Positions 1 through 12,980 of a DNA stretch of 64,000 nucleotides are shown here, piece by piece. The notes beneath the pieces were generated by a model that did no database searches, was not told the origin of the DNA, and worked only from the letters and a program-made list of their open reading frames with translations. The stretch is from Trebonia sp963843745 (GTDB lineage: Bacteria; Actinomycetota; Actinomycetes; Streptosporangiales; Streptosporangiaceae): assembly GCA_963843745.1 (NCBI GenBank), contig CAWJLP010000007.1, forward strand, positions 1,798,001 through 1,862,000, read 5' to 3'. Position 1 is the stretch's first letter; every line of letters starts with the position of its first letter. The position numbers were made by a program, and so were the translations under genes.

Positions 1-1319
1 TCACCGGCCGCGTCACCGCCGACCTGGCGATCGTGGGCGGCGGCTTCACCGGGTTGTGGACGGCGCTGCTGGCGAGGGAGCGCGCCCCGTCCCTCGACGT
101 GGTGCTGCTCGAGGCGCGTACTGTCGGCTGGGCGGCGTCCGGGCGCAACGGCGGCTTCTGCTCGGCGAGCCTCACCCACGGACTGGCCAACGGCCTGGAA
201 CGGTTCCCCGCGGAAATGCCGCTGCTCGAGGGGCTCGGCGCCGGGAACCTGCGCGAGATCGGCGAGACGGTCGCCAGGTACGGCATCGACTGCGACTTCG
301 CGCTGACCGGCGAGCTGAACCTCGCGACCGCGCCGTGGCAGCTCGACGGCCTGGCCGGGGAGGCGGCGGCCGCCAGGGGCCTCGGCCGTGAGGTCGAGGT
401 GCTCGACGCCGCCGCGGCACGCCGGGAGCTCGACTCCCCGCTGTTCGCCGGCGGGCTGCGGTACGCCGACGGCAACGCGATGGTCGAACCCGGCCGGCTG
501 GCCTGGGGGCTGCGCCGCGCCTGCCTGGAGGCGGGTGTGCGGATCTACGAGAACTCGCCGGCCGGGTCGCTGACCAGGGCCGGCGGCGGGGCCGCCGGCC
601 TCGAGCTGACGACGCCGTACGGCAGCGTGCGGGCGGGCACGGTGGTCCTCGGCACCGGAGCGTTCCGTCCGCTGCTGCGCCGGATCGGGAACTATGTGAT
701 CCCGGTGTGGGACTACGCGCTGATGACCGAGCCGCTGACCGCGGCGCAGCTGGCGAGCCTGGGGTGGAAGGACCGGCGCGGCGCCTCCGACCTGGGCAAC
801 CAGTTCCACTACTTCCGGCTGACCAGGGACGACCGGATCCTGTGGGGCGGCTACAACGCCGTCTACTTCAACGGCGGCCGTATCCACGAGGAGCAGGCGC
901 AGCGCCCGCGCACGTTCGCGATGCTGGCGGAGCACTTCTTCGCGACGTTCCCGCAACTTGAGGACGTGTCGTTCAGCCACGCGTGGGGCGGGGTCATCGA
1001 CACGTGCACCAGGTTCTGCCCGTTCTTCGGCACCGCCTACGGCGGGCGGCTGGCTTATGCGGCTGGGTACACGGGGCTCGGGGTGGGTGCCACCAGGTTC
1101 GCCGCCCAGGTGCTGCTGGATCTGCTGGAAAAATCCGGTTCGGAACGGACCCGCCTGACTCTGGTCACGTCCAAGCCGCTCCCGTTCCCGCCGGAACCCG
1201 TCAGGTCGGCGGTTGTCCAGCTGACCCGCTCGTCGCTCGCCAGGGCCGACCGCAACGAGGGCCGCCGCGACGCGTGGCTGCGGCTGCTGGACCGGCTCGG
1301 ACTCGGGTTCGACTCGTAG
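1..1319 (+). CDS. FAD-dependent amine oxidoreductase, DadA/PuuB-like, 5' partial
   Basis: Oxidises an amine or amino group with FAD; the closest family is the DAO group that includes gamma-glutamylputrescine oxidase. The reading frame is open to the window edge (codons from base 3), so the true start lies outside. The dinucleotide-binding motif GGGFTGLWTA follows the strand residues ADLAIV, and the next FAD motif region contains SGRNGGFC, typical of PuuB/OrdL-like enzymes. The C-terminal FAD contact GYTGLGVG is present. The GTG at 33 is an internal valine of the first beta strand, not a start. The gene ends 58 bases before the first rRNA promoter and is not co-transcribed with anything visible. 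Substrate cannot be set from sequence; the GABA and beta-alanine-type genes elsewhere in the window make a polyamine substrate plausible but not shown. Confidence 0.8.
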   Translation, partial: TGRVTADLAIVGGGFTGLWTALLARERAPSLDVVLLEARTVGWAASGRNGGFCSASLTHGLANGLERFPAEMPLLEGLGAGNLREIGETVARYGIDCDFALTGELNLATAPWQLDGLAGEAAAARGLGREVEVLDAAAARRELDSPLFAGGLRYADGNAMVEPGRLAWGLRRACLEAGVRIYENSPAGSLTRAGGGAAGLELTTPYGSVRAGTVVLGTGAFRPLLRRIGNYVIPVWDYALMTEPLTAAQLASLGWKDRRGASDLGNQFHYFRLTRDDRILWGGYNAVYFNGGRIHEEQAQRPRTFAMLAEHFFATFPQLEDVSFSHAWGGVIDTCTRFCPFFGTAYGGRLAYAAGYTGLGVGATRFAAQVLLDLLEKSGSERTRLTLVTSKPLPFPPEPVRSAVVQLTRSSLARADRNEGRRDAWLRLLDRLGLGFDS

Positions 1320-1376
1320 CGAGGTCGCGGGTTTGACGCCCGCGGGGCACGGGTATCACGAATATCCGCGTTCGAT

Positions 1377-1405
1377 TTGACGAAGGCTTCCCGCGGTCGT
1401 AGAGT
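1377..1405 (+). promoter_or_regulatory. rRNA operon promoter P1
   Basis: A -35 hexamer TTGACG (1377-1382) and a -10 hexamer TAGAGT (1400-1405) are separated by exactly 17 bases. It lies about 395 bases upstream of the 16S gene, as is usual for multi-promoter actinobacterial rRNA operons. A second TTGACG at 1333-1338 has no well placed -10. Confidence 0.6.
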
Positions 1406-1550
1406 TCACATGCCCCGAGGGGGACTGAACGCCGCGAGGCGGGACGGGACCCGGGGAGCCACCTGCTACTAGTGTCGCGGACCTTGGCGCGTGCCAAGGA
1501 CTCCGTCGGTGCCGGTACGCTATGGCTCGGGAAATCCGGAAGGTCTCAAT

Positions 1551-1579
1551 TTGACCGGATGGAAATCCCAGGGTAAATT
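1551..1579 (+). promoter_or_regulatory. rRNA operon promoter P2
   Basis: TTGACC (1551-1556) and TAAATT (1574-1579) are 17 bases apart, in an AT-rich stretch that stands out in this region. This is the promoter nearest to the 16S gene and is likely a main start site for the operon. Confidence 0.6.
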
Positions 1580-1628
1580 AGAAAAAACAGCCACCCCGGA
1601 CGGGGAACGAAAGTTCTCCCATGGTGTG

Positions 1629-1657
1629 TGTCCGTTTCTTGAGAACTCAACAGCGTG
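1629..1657 (+). promoter_or_regulatory. Conserved rRNA leader box, upstream copy
   Basis: The 19-base string TGTCCGTTTCTTGAGAACT (1629-1647) recurs exactly at 3579-3597, ahead of the 23S gene. Such leader boxes ahead of 16S and 23S are a known actinobacterial feature linked to antitermination and precursor processing. The role here is by analogy. Confidence 0.55.
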
Positions 1658-1800
1658 TTAAAAGCCAGTGCATTATATGTACTAAACCCCCGTCGCGGGA
1701 TGGTTCTTAGGGGTTGTCCCGTTACGGATTTCAGCCATGACTTGAGCTCATGGTTGGGTTTCTGGTTTCCCGGGTCCTTTTGGGGTCTGGGTGCTGGTCA

Positions 1801-6785
<4,985 letters not shown>

Positions 6786-6876
6786 CCACCACCCACTGCA
6801 AACAAGCAAGCATGCTACGCGTCCACTGTGCGGTTCTGGAGACACGGCCACCACCACGGCCACACAACTCCACAGC

Positions 6877-6996
6877 GTTGCGGCGGCCACAGCGAAGGGG
6901 AAACACCCGGACCCATTCCGAACCCGGAAGTTAAGCCCTCCAGCGCCGATGGTACTGCGAGGGAGGCCTCGTGGGAGAGTAGGACACCGCCGCGCA
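6877..6996 (+). rRNA. rrf: 5S ribosomal RNA
   Basis: About 120 bases, with the conserved loop sequence CCCATTCCGAACCCGGAAGT and the 3' half TGGGAGAGTAGGACACCGCC. The closing helix pairs GCGGCGG near 6880 with CCGCCGC near 6988-6994. It sits about 90 bases after the 23S gene, in the standard 16S-23S-5S order. Confidence 0.95.
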
Positions 6997-7002
6997 CCAT
7001 TA

Positions 7003-7042
7003 GCAAGAAGGCCGGCCCCTCGGGGCCGGCCTTCTTGCTTTC
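7003..7042 (+). terminator. Terminator of the rRNA operon
   Basis: A perfect 17-bp inverted repeat, left arm GCAAGAAGGCCGGCCCC (7003-7019) and right arm 7022-7038, followed by a short T run. It is directly after the 5S gene. Confidence 0.85.
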
Positions 7043-7076
7043 CCAGCCGCGACAGAGAGTTACCCGGGGTGGCGGG

Positions 7077-7856
7077 TCATGATGTGACCGCCCCGGCGCC
7101 TGGGTCCGCTTCCAGCGCCGCGAGGTCGCGTACCGCGTAGCGGCGGTGCTCGCACTCCTCCGTCATGATCACGTTCAGGCAGCGGCCGAGGGTGTATGCC
7201 CCTTCGGGGTAGCCGGGTGCGGGCAGCCGCGGGCATTCTCGGTCCAGGTCGTGATCGGTGAGCTCGTCGACGATGCCGCGTACCATCGTCATCCGGGTGC
7301 CGCGTACTTCCAGCACCTTTGCCAGAGGCGGGCGCGCGTCGAGGTCGATGCCGAGCGCTGCGGCATCCGCGGGCGTGCAGCCGGGCTGCGGGAGGCCGAG
7401 TGGGTGATACGGCATCGGCTTGTCGAGAATCATGGAGCCGGCCCACTTGTCGGTGGCAAAGACGAGATGGCGCAGCGTCTCGACGAAGGACCATTCGTCG
7501 TCGACCCGCTGGTGCAGGGCAGGTTCGGGTAGCCGCTCGGCACGGGCGACGGTCTCGGCCCAGAGACGCTCGATCCTTTCCCACAGCGCACGGCAGTCGT
7601 CGGCTGTCCGCATCGCTCTCAGCTGCACTCGTTCGGGGTGCCGCTTGTCGAGCTCGCCTTCCACGAATGCCGTTACGTCGACGTCGTTGACGACAAGATT
7701 GCCTACGAGGCCGGACAGGCTGACGTCAACGAGCCACGAGTCAGTGATCTTGGCCCGGCGTAGGTCACAGTCCCGGAAGTTCGCGCCGGTGAAGTCAGCG
7801 CCTGTGAAGCTGGCACCGCGAAATTCGCCGGTGCCGTTGTAGTCGGCTGCCACCAC
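7077..7856 (-). CDS. Pentapeptide-repeat and DinB-like domain protein
   Basis: Function unknown; the fold is that of DinB/YfiT-like proteins, some of which are thiol-dependent metalloenzymes. The N-terminal part has a short pentapeptide-repeat run (GEFRGASFTGADFTGANFRD), followed from about residue 90 by a helical DinB-type region with an EWSFVETLRHLVFATDKW motif and a C-terminal histidine (ECEHRRY). The frame stays open to 8423, but that part is antisense to the next gene. I choose the GTG at 7854-7856 because GGGGAG lies six bases upstream and the repeat starts just after it, giving 259 residues. It converges on the rRNA terminator and diverges from the gene at 7968. Confidence 0.65.
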   Translation of the reverse strand: MVAADYNGTGEFRGASFTGADFTGANFRDCDLRRAKITDSWLVDVSLSGLVGNLVVNDVDVTAFVEGELDKRHPERVQLRAMRTADDCRALWERIERLWAETVARAERLPEPALHQRVDDEWSFVETLRHLVFATDKWAGSMILDKPMPYHPLGLPQPGCTPADAAALGIDLDARPPLAKVLEVRGTRMTMVRGIVDELTDHDLDRECPRLPAPGYPEGAYTLGRCLNVIMTEECEHRRYAVRDLAALEADPGAGAVTS

Positions 7857-7967
7857 GGCATTCTCCCCAATCGGCCAGGGGCCTGCAACCGCCGCTGCGC
7901 TGCTTTCCCAGCGCAGGTGGGCGGCCAGGCTCAGAATGGGGCGTCCCGCAGCGGGTAGCCAGTATGT

Positions 7968-10367
7968 ATGGCCATTGGTGCAGGGGAGGAGTCGCACGGT
8001 AAGCCCGAGGCTGCCGTCAGGCCCGCGGAAGCTACCCTGCACAGGGTTCTCCCACCCCACGGGCCACCGGACACGGACCGGGTGCGCCGCCCCGCTGACC
8101 TGCTGCTCGCGATTTTCTCGTTCCTGGTCGTCGCGGCCACGCTCGGCTCGATTGCGGCGCTGCCCCTCGGCAGTGGCGAGGTGGCCGACTACGTGTCGCG
8201 GGGGGTGCGGCACATCCCCCGCTGGCTCCCGCCCGCGGCCGCCGTACTCGCGGGAGTGGCCTGCTTCGTCCTGGCCATCGTGGCGCTGGTCGTGCTCGTG
8301 CGCAGGCAGTGGCGGGACGCGCGGAACGCCGCCGCCGCCGGGCTGGCCGGCGCCGCTACGGCCATCATCGCGACTGTCGTCTGGCGAGCCGGGCACGGGG
8401 CGATCGAGCACGCGGTACTGCACGGCAGCAATCCCTCGATATTCGTGGTGGACACCGCGTTCGTCGCGTTCGTGGTGGGAACCGATCTCGCCCGGCGCTC
8501 GCGCTGGTCGCGCTGGTGGGCGTGGTCAGGCGCGGCGCTGCTGCTCAGCGGCCTGGCCGTCGGCACGCTCACGCCTTTCGCAGTGGTGCTCGCGTTGTTC
8601 GGCGGCCTGCTGGTGGGCTGGGTCGTGCGCTGGCTGCTCGGCGCGGCGTCGGTGCTGCCCACCACCGCCGAGCTCACGGACTGGCTCACCAGCCAGGGCG
8701 TGACGGCCGCGGACCTGTCGGTCACCGGACCCCAGGGGCGCGCGCGGATGGAAGGCACGGTGGCCGACGGCAGCAGGATCCGCGTTCACCTGTCCGGCCG
8801 CGACACCCGTGGATCAGGCGCGGCGCGGCGATTGTGGGCGCTGGTCCGCCTCCGGTCGGCGGTCGCGGGGCACGTCGCGCTTACTTCCCGCGCCCGGGTC
8901 GAGCAGCTCTCACTGGCCTGCTGCCTAGCGGAGCGGGCCGCCGTACCCAGCCCCGCGCTGGTGCTGCTCGGCGAGATGCCCGGCGAGACGCTGGTGCTCG
9001 TCACGACCATTCCGGATGGGCGTCCAGGGGTCGAAGGGGCGAGCCCGGCGGGCGCGGCGTCCTTGTTCGCGTCGCTGCGACGCCTGCACGACGCCGGCGT
9101 CGCGCACCACGACCTGCAGCCGGACAACCTTTTCATCGCGGGGAACCGCGCCGGGTTCTGCTCACTCGACGCGGCCGAGCCCGGCGCCAGCGAACTTGCC
9201 CGCCGCCTCGACCTGGTCCAGGCGCTGACGACGCTGGCCGGAGCCGTCGGTGCCGTCGGCGCCGTCACGGCGCTGCGGGCCGGTTACGGACCGGTAGACC
9301 AGGCCGCCGTCGCGGCCGTGACGCAGCCGATCGCCCTCGCCCAGTGGGGGTGGCGGGCGATGCGCGCCGCCTCGGGTTGCCTGGACGAGATCAGGCACCA
9401 GCTCCTCGGCGACAGGGTCGCGCTGCCGACACCCCGGCTGGAACGATTCCGCTGGCGTACCGTCGTCACCGCGGTCGCCCTCACCGTCGCCGGCTACCTG
9501 CTCGTCGGCCAGCTCTCCGGCGTCAACCTCCTCAGCACGCTGAGCCAGGCCAATCCAGCCTGGTTCGCCCTCGCCGTGCTCGGATCGGCGGTGACCTACC
9601 TGGCGGCGGCCGAGAACCTCGCGGCGTTCGTACCCAAGCGGCTGTCCATCTGGCGCGGCTTCCGTGTTCAGCTGGCCACCGCGTTCGTGGGCGTGGCCTT
9701 GCCGCCGACCGTCGGCCACGTGGCCGTGAACGCTCGCTACCTGCACCACGAGGAGGTGGACGACGGCACCATCGCCGCCGCGGTCACGATGTCGCAGATC
9801 GTGAACGTCGTCACGACGGTTCTGCTGCTGATCGTGCTGGGCGTGCTCACCGGGTCGGGGTTCAGCCGGTTCAAGATCGCGCCCGGGGCCGACGTGCTCA
9901 TCGGGCTCCTGGTGATCTTGGCTATCGTCATCGTCCTGCTGGCCGTGCCGCAGACCCGTGCCAAGCTGACCGGCACCGTGTGGCCGCACCTGCAGGCGGT
10001 CTGGCCCCGGTTGCTTGACGCCATCTCCCATCCGGTCAGGCTCGCCATCAGCGCCGCGGCTAACGTGCTGCTGTCCATCGCCTACCTGGTCGCGATGCTC
10101 GCGGCGCTGTGGTCGGTCGGCGCCCACCCGCCCATCCTGGCGACCGCGGTCGTCTACCTGGCTGGCAACGCGGTGGGAGCGGCGGCGCCGACGCCCGGCG
10201 GAATCGGCGGAGTGGAGGCCGTCCTGGCCGCCGGGCTGACAACCATCGGCATCCCGGCACACCAGGCGATAGCCGCGGTCCTCATCTTCCGCACGGCGAC
10301 GTTCTGGCTGCCCATCCCGGTCGGCTGGATCTCCTACCTGGACCTGCAGCGGCGCGGCATCCTGTAG
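7968..10367 (+). CDS. Large membrane protein: MprF/UPF0104-type flippase-like domain with kinase-like centre
   Basis: About 799 residues. The N-terminal third has several membrane segments (for example LLLAIFSFLVVAATLGSIAA). The middle holds a lipopolysaccharide/AarF kinase-like segment with HHDLQPDNLF (aspartate near residue 382), which matches the HxDLxxxN catalytic loop; the later metal-binding motif is degenerate (CSLDAAEPG instead of a DFG-like motif). The C-terminal third, from about residue 505, is a lysylphosphatidylglycerol-synthase-type transmembrane domain with the family signature APTPGGIGGVEAVLAAGL. Such proteins are thought to move lipids or lipid-linked sugars across the membrane. 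The substrate is unknown, and the kinase-like part may bind nucleotide without catalysis. Confidence 0.7.
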   Translation: MAIGAGEESHGKPEAAVRPAEATLHRVLPPHGPPDTDRVRRPADLLLAIFSFLVVAATLGSIAALPLGSGEVADYVSRGVRHIPRWLPPAAAVLAGVACFVLAIVALVVLVRRQWRDARNAAAAGLAGAATAIIATVVWRAGHGAIEHAVLHGSNPSIFVVDTAFVAFVVGTDLARRSRWSRWWAWSGAALLLSGLAVGTLTPFAVVLALFGGLLVGWVVRWLLGAASVLPTTAELTDWLTSQGVTAADLSVTGPQGRARMEGTVADGSRIRVHLSGRDTRGSGAARRLWALVRLRSAVAGHVALTSRARVEQLSLACCLAERAAVPSPALVLLGEMPGETLVLVTTIPDGRPGVEGASPAGAASLFASLRRLHDAGVAHHDLQPDNLFIAGNRAGFCSLDAAEPGASELARRLDLVQALTTLAGAVGAVGAVTALRAGYGPVDQAAVAAVTQPIALAQWGWRAMRAASGCLDEIRHQLLGDRVALPTPRLERFRWRTVVTAVALTVAGYLLVGQLSGVNLLSTLSQANPAWFALAVLGSAVTYLAAAENLAAFVPKRLSIWRGFRVQLATAFVGVALPPTVGHVAVNARYLHHEEVDDGTIAAAVTMSQIVNVVTTVLLLIVLGVLTGSGFSRFKIAPGADVLIGLLVILAIVIVLLAVPQTRAKLTGTVWPHLQAVWPRLLDAISHPVRLAISAAANVLLSIAYLVAMLAALWSVGAHPPILATAVVYLAGNAVGAAAPTPGGIGGVEAVLAAGLTTIGIPAHQAIAAVLIFRTATFWLPIPVGWISYLDLQRRGIL

Positions 10368-10435
10368 CGATGAGTTTCCCCCGGGACGTCGGTCTGACAA
10401 TGTGATGATCCGGGACACCAGACAGGAGGCTTCGC

Positions 10436-11089
10436 ATGTCGCGGGTTCGGGTGCACAACTTCTCCGTCTCGCTCGACGGGTACGGCACGGGCGAGGGTCA
10501 GAGCCTGGAGTCGCCCTTCGGGCACGCGAGCGGCCGCCTGATGACGTGGTTCTTCGGCACTCGCACCTTCCGTGCGATGCACGGCGAACCCGGCGGCAGT
10601 GCCGGCGTCGACGAGGCCTTCGCGAACAACTGGGGACCTGGCATCGGCGCGGAGATCATGGGGCGCAACAAGTTCGGGCCGCAGCGCGGCCCGTGGGAGA
10701 ACGAGGAATGGAAGGGCTGGTGGGGCGACGACCCGGTGTTCCACACCCCGGTCTTCGTGCTCACCCACCACCCCAGGCCGTCGGTAGAAATGAAGGGCGG
10801 CACGACCTTCCACTTCATCGACGCCAGCCCGGCCGAAGCGCTGGCGGCCGCCCGCGAGGCCGCGGGCGGCCTGGACGTCCGCGTCGGCGGCGGCCCGGCC
10901 ACCGTCCGCCAGTTCCTGGCCGCCGACCTGATTGACCACATGCACATCGCGCTAGTGCCCATCGTCCTGGGGCGAGGGGAGCGACTGTGGGACGGGTTCG
11001 AGGGCCTTGAGGACCGCTTCGACATCGAGGCGGTCAGCTCCCCGAGCGGCGTCACCCACCTGACCTTCACCCGCCGGCAGCCGCATTAG
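10436..11089 (+). CDS. Dihydrofolate reductase/RibD C-terminal family protein
   Basis: A 217-residue protein of the RibD C-terminal/DHFR-like fold. It begins SRVRVHNFSVSLDGY, the usual N-terminal beta strand of this family, and has the NADPH-binding glycine motif VRVGGGPATVRQFLAADLID followed by PIVLGRGERLWDG. The start is well supported by AGGAGG seven bases upstream of the ATG. Family members are NADPH-dependent reductases of mostly unknown substrate; there are no riboflavin or folate genes nearby. Confidence 0.8.
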   Translation: MSRVRVHNFSVSLDGYGTGEGQSLESPFGHASGRLMTWFFGTRTFRAMHGEPGGSAGVDEAFANNWGPGIGAEIMGRNKFGPQRGPWENEEWKGWWGDDPVFHTPVFVLTHHPRPSVEMKGGTTFHFIDASPAEALAAAREAAGGLDVRVGGGPATVRQFLAADLIDHMHIALVPIVLGRGERLWDGFEGLEDRFDIEAVSSPSGVTHLTFTRRQPH

Positions 11090-11098
11090 ACTGCGGCA

Positions 11099-11713
11099 AT
11101 GCCCAGCCGAGCCGAGATCATCGCGTTTGACGACTCACCGCCGCCACCGGGAGCCGATGCATGGGTTCCCGGTGCCGCCCCCGGCACCGGGATCGAGATG
11201 ACCGAGCCGGATCCTGCCTGGCCGCAGCGCTACGACGAGCTTGCCGCCAGGATCCGCGAGGCCCTCGGCTGGCGGGCGCTGCAACTCGACCACGTGGGCT
11301 CGACCTCGGTCCCTGGACTGCCGGCCAAGCCGATTATCGACATCGACCTGCTGGTGGCGGACCCCGGCCGCGAGCAGGACTACGTGCCGGCGCTCGAGGC
11401 GGCCGGGTACACGCTCGTGATCCGCGAGCCCTGGTGGTACGGCCACCGGGCGCTGCGCGCGGACGAGCCTCCCCACAGCAACCTGCACGTCTTCGGATTC
11501 GACAGCCCCGAGCCGGTGCGGCACCGGATCTTCCGCGACTGGCTGCGGGGCAACCCCGGCGATCGCGACCGGTACGCCGCCATCAAGCGCCAGGCCGCGT
11601 CCGAGGCCAATGCGCGAGGCGAGCACGTGATGGAGTACAACGCCCGCAAAGAGCAGGTCATCCGCGAGATCTACCAGCGGGCGTTCGCCGCCGCGGGCCT
11701 GCTCGCGGAGTGA
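11099..11713 (+). CDS. GrpB family protein, nucleotidyltransferase-like
   Basis: A 204-residue member of the GrpB/UPF0157 family, which has a nucleotidyltransferase fold of unknown role. Visible family motifs are DHVGSTSVPGLPAKPIIDID, with its GS and paired acidic residues, then HSNLHVF and the helical C-terminal region ending in KEQVIREIYQRAF. It starts 10 bases after the upstream stop codon, so it is probably co-transcribed with the DHFR-like gene, although the Shine-Dalgarno sequence is weak. Confidence 0.85.
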   Translation: MPSRAEIIAFDDSPPPPGADAWVPGAAPGTGIEMTEPDPAWPQRYDELAARIREALGWRALQLDHVGSTSVPGLPAKPIIDIDLLVADPGREQDYVPALEAAGYTLVIREPWWYGHRALRADEPPHSNLHVFGFDSPEPVRHRIFRDWLRGNPGDRDRYAAIKRQAASEANARGEHVMEYNARKEQVIREIYQRAFAAAGLLAE

Positions 11714-11729
11714 CGCCCAGGCAGCCCGC

Positions 11730-12098
11730 CTACCGGTAGCGGAAGCCGTCGAGGAAGCGGCGGAAGACGCCGCCTTCGCGGGTGAGAGCCGGCCCTGGCG
11801 GCGCGGCGGCGGCACGCTGATGCGCGACGGGCTGGTCGTAGTCGGTGTTGGCGATGGCCTCGACTATCTGGGTTTCGTCGAAGTCCTCGGAGCCTTCGAT
11901 CTCGGGCACGTAACCCACGAGCATGCCGTCGAGCATCACCTGGGCCTCCAGGCCCGCCGTGCCGTCGGTGTCCCATTCGGCCTCGCGCCCGCCGGTCAGC
12001 GTCACGCGCACGCCGAACGCCTCGCCGCGGAACAGGTGAGCGTTGACGCCACGGTCGCGAAGGGCATCCACCACCCGGCGGGCCTTGAACTCATCCAT
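11730..12098 (-). CDS. Conserved small protein of unknown function
   Basis: I do not recognise a named family. The protein has about 122 residues from the ATG at 12096-12098 (MDEFKARRVVDALRDRG), with a basic helical start, a beta-rich middle (AEWDTDGTAGLEAQVM) and an acidic segment (EIEGSEDFDETQIVEAI). The frame is open further upstream, but that would run into the stop region of the next gene. It lies 20 bases after the pyridoxamine-oxidase-like gene on the same strand and is probably in one operon with it. It converges on grpB with only 16 bases between, and no clear terminator is visible there. Confidence 0.6.
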   Translation of the reverse strand: MDEFKARRVVDALRDRGVNAHLFRGEAFGVRVTLTGGREAEWDTDGTAGLEAQVMLDGMLVGYVPEIEGSEDFDETQIVEAIANTDYDQPVAHQRAAAAPPGPALTREGGVFRRFLDGFRYR

Positions 12099-12118
12099 GC
12101 GAGCGAGGGTAGCGCCCG

Positions 12119-12574
12119 TTACTCGCGCTCGACCACGCGAAGCCCGCGCTGCGGCGTCCACGACTCGATGACCAGCAACGTCGCCTCAGGGGTCAGCCGG
12201 GTGAGGGCGACCTCGGAAATGTCGGCAGTGAACATCTCCCCAGCGGCTCCCTCGTCGAGCGGCCCTGCGGGAACCGCCCGCCCGGCGATCTTCGCCTCAC
12301 CCGGCCACTCGGCCTCCTTGCCCGTCACCGGATGAACGGTCGGGCCATGCAGCGCGAACCGGGGATCCCGTCGCAGGTCCGCGCCCTTGCGCGCCCCCGG
12401 CATCGACCCGAACGTGAGCTCGCCGTCGGCGAACTCGCACTCGATGCCCGAGATCCGCGGCGACCCATCGGCCCGCAGCGTCGCGATCGTCTTATGCCTG
12501 CCCGCGTCAAAGAGCCGCCGCACCCGCTCCGCGAACTCAGGCTCCGCCCGCTCCACATCCGCCCACGCCACCAT
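12119..12574 (-). CDS. Pyridoxamine 5'-phosphate oxidase-fold protein
   Basis: About 151 residues, of the split-barrel FMN/F420-binding fold. After a short helix (DVERAEPEFAERVRRLFD) come the typical strands KTIATLRADGSPRISGIEC and ELTFGSMPGARKGADLRRDP, the latter matching the motif at which this family holds the cofactor phosphate. The frame is open upstream through a low-complexity C-rich stretch that is not coding. I choose the ATG at 12572-12574 (MVAWADVERA), which gives the usual family length. The cofactor, FMN or F420, cannot be told from this alone. Confidence 0.75.
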   Translation of the reverse strand: MVAWADVERAEPEFAERVRRLFDAGRHKTIATLRADGSPRISGIECEFADGELTFGSMPGARKGADLRRDPRFALHGPTVHPVTGKEAEWPGEAKIAGRAVPAGPLDEGAAGEMFTADISEVALTRLTPEATLLVIESWTPQRGLRVVERE

Positions 12575-12630
12575 GGCCACAGTATGCCCCGGCCCCCCCA
12601 CACCCCCGCGCCCACACCCCGGCCCTCCAC

Positions 12631-12725
12631 GCCCCCGCCCTACGGCCACCCCGGCGCCCCTTGCCCCCGCCCTACGGCCACCCCGGCGCCCCTTGCCCCG
12701 CCCCACGGCCACCCCAGCGCCCCAC
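12631..12725. repeat. Three tandem copies of a 32-bp C-rich unit
   Basis: Units start at 12631, 12663 and 12695. Units 1 and 2 are identical over 32 bases; unit 3 has a one-base deletion and a few changes. They lie in the 406-base gap upstream of two diverging genes. A further C-rich stretch (12585-12630) precedes them. No coding potential was seen. Confidence 0.85.
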
Positions 12726-12770
12726 ACTTCCGCCGCCCGGCCCGACCATGCCAGGGCCACTCCTCAACTT

Positions 12771-12952
12771 CCCATCACTTCTGGCCCCTGTAGCGCCCGA
12801 TTTGCCCGGATTGAGGGGCGGAAACTGATGGAGGGATGAGCCCGGGACATCTTCGTATCACTTTCGGCCCGTCACGCGTCCGATTTGTCCTAGATTCAAG
12901 GGCCAGAACTGATACGAGGTTGGCCCGCAGGGCCAGAACTGATACGAAGTTG
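12771..12952. repeat. Two imperfect hairpin elements plus an extra right arm
   Basis: Element 1 has arms 12772-12789 and 12814-12831 (14 of 18 pairs). Element 2 has arms 12851-12870 and 12900-12919 (16 of 20 pairs). Both enclose a related core with CCGATTTG or CGATTTG followed by a GATT motif. The right arm of element 2, GGGCCAGAACTGATACGAGG, recurs 30 bases on at 12930-12952 with a single mismatch in 23 bases. This looks like a family of palindromic intergenic repeats. It ends 28 bases before the next start codon, so it could also act as a regulatory site. Confidence 0.7.
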
Positions 12953-12980
12953 CCGAACGCGCGCCCCTTATCCTGGCGAC

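Noticed and set aside
7857..8423. N-terminal extension of the DinB-like protein
   Set aside because: It is antisense to the start of the flippase-like gene, and the internal GTG at 7856 has a good ribosome site.
12841..12980. Cobalamin riboswitch ahead of the BtuF-like gene
   Set aside because: The region is taken up by hairpin repeats and no B12-box-like sequence is visible.
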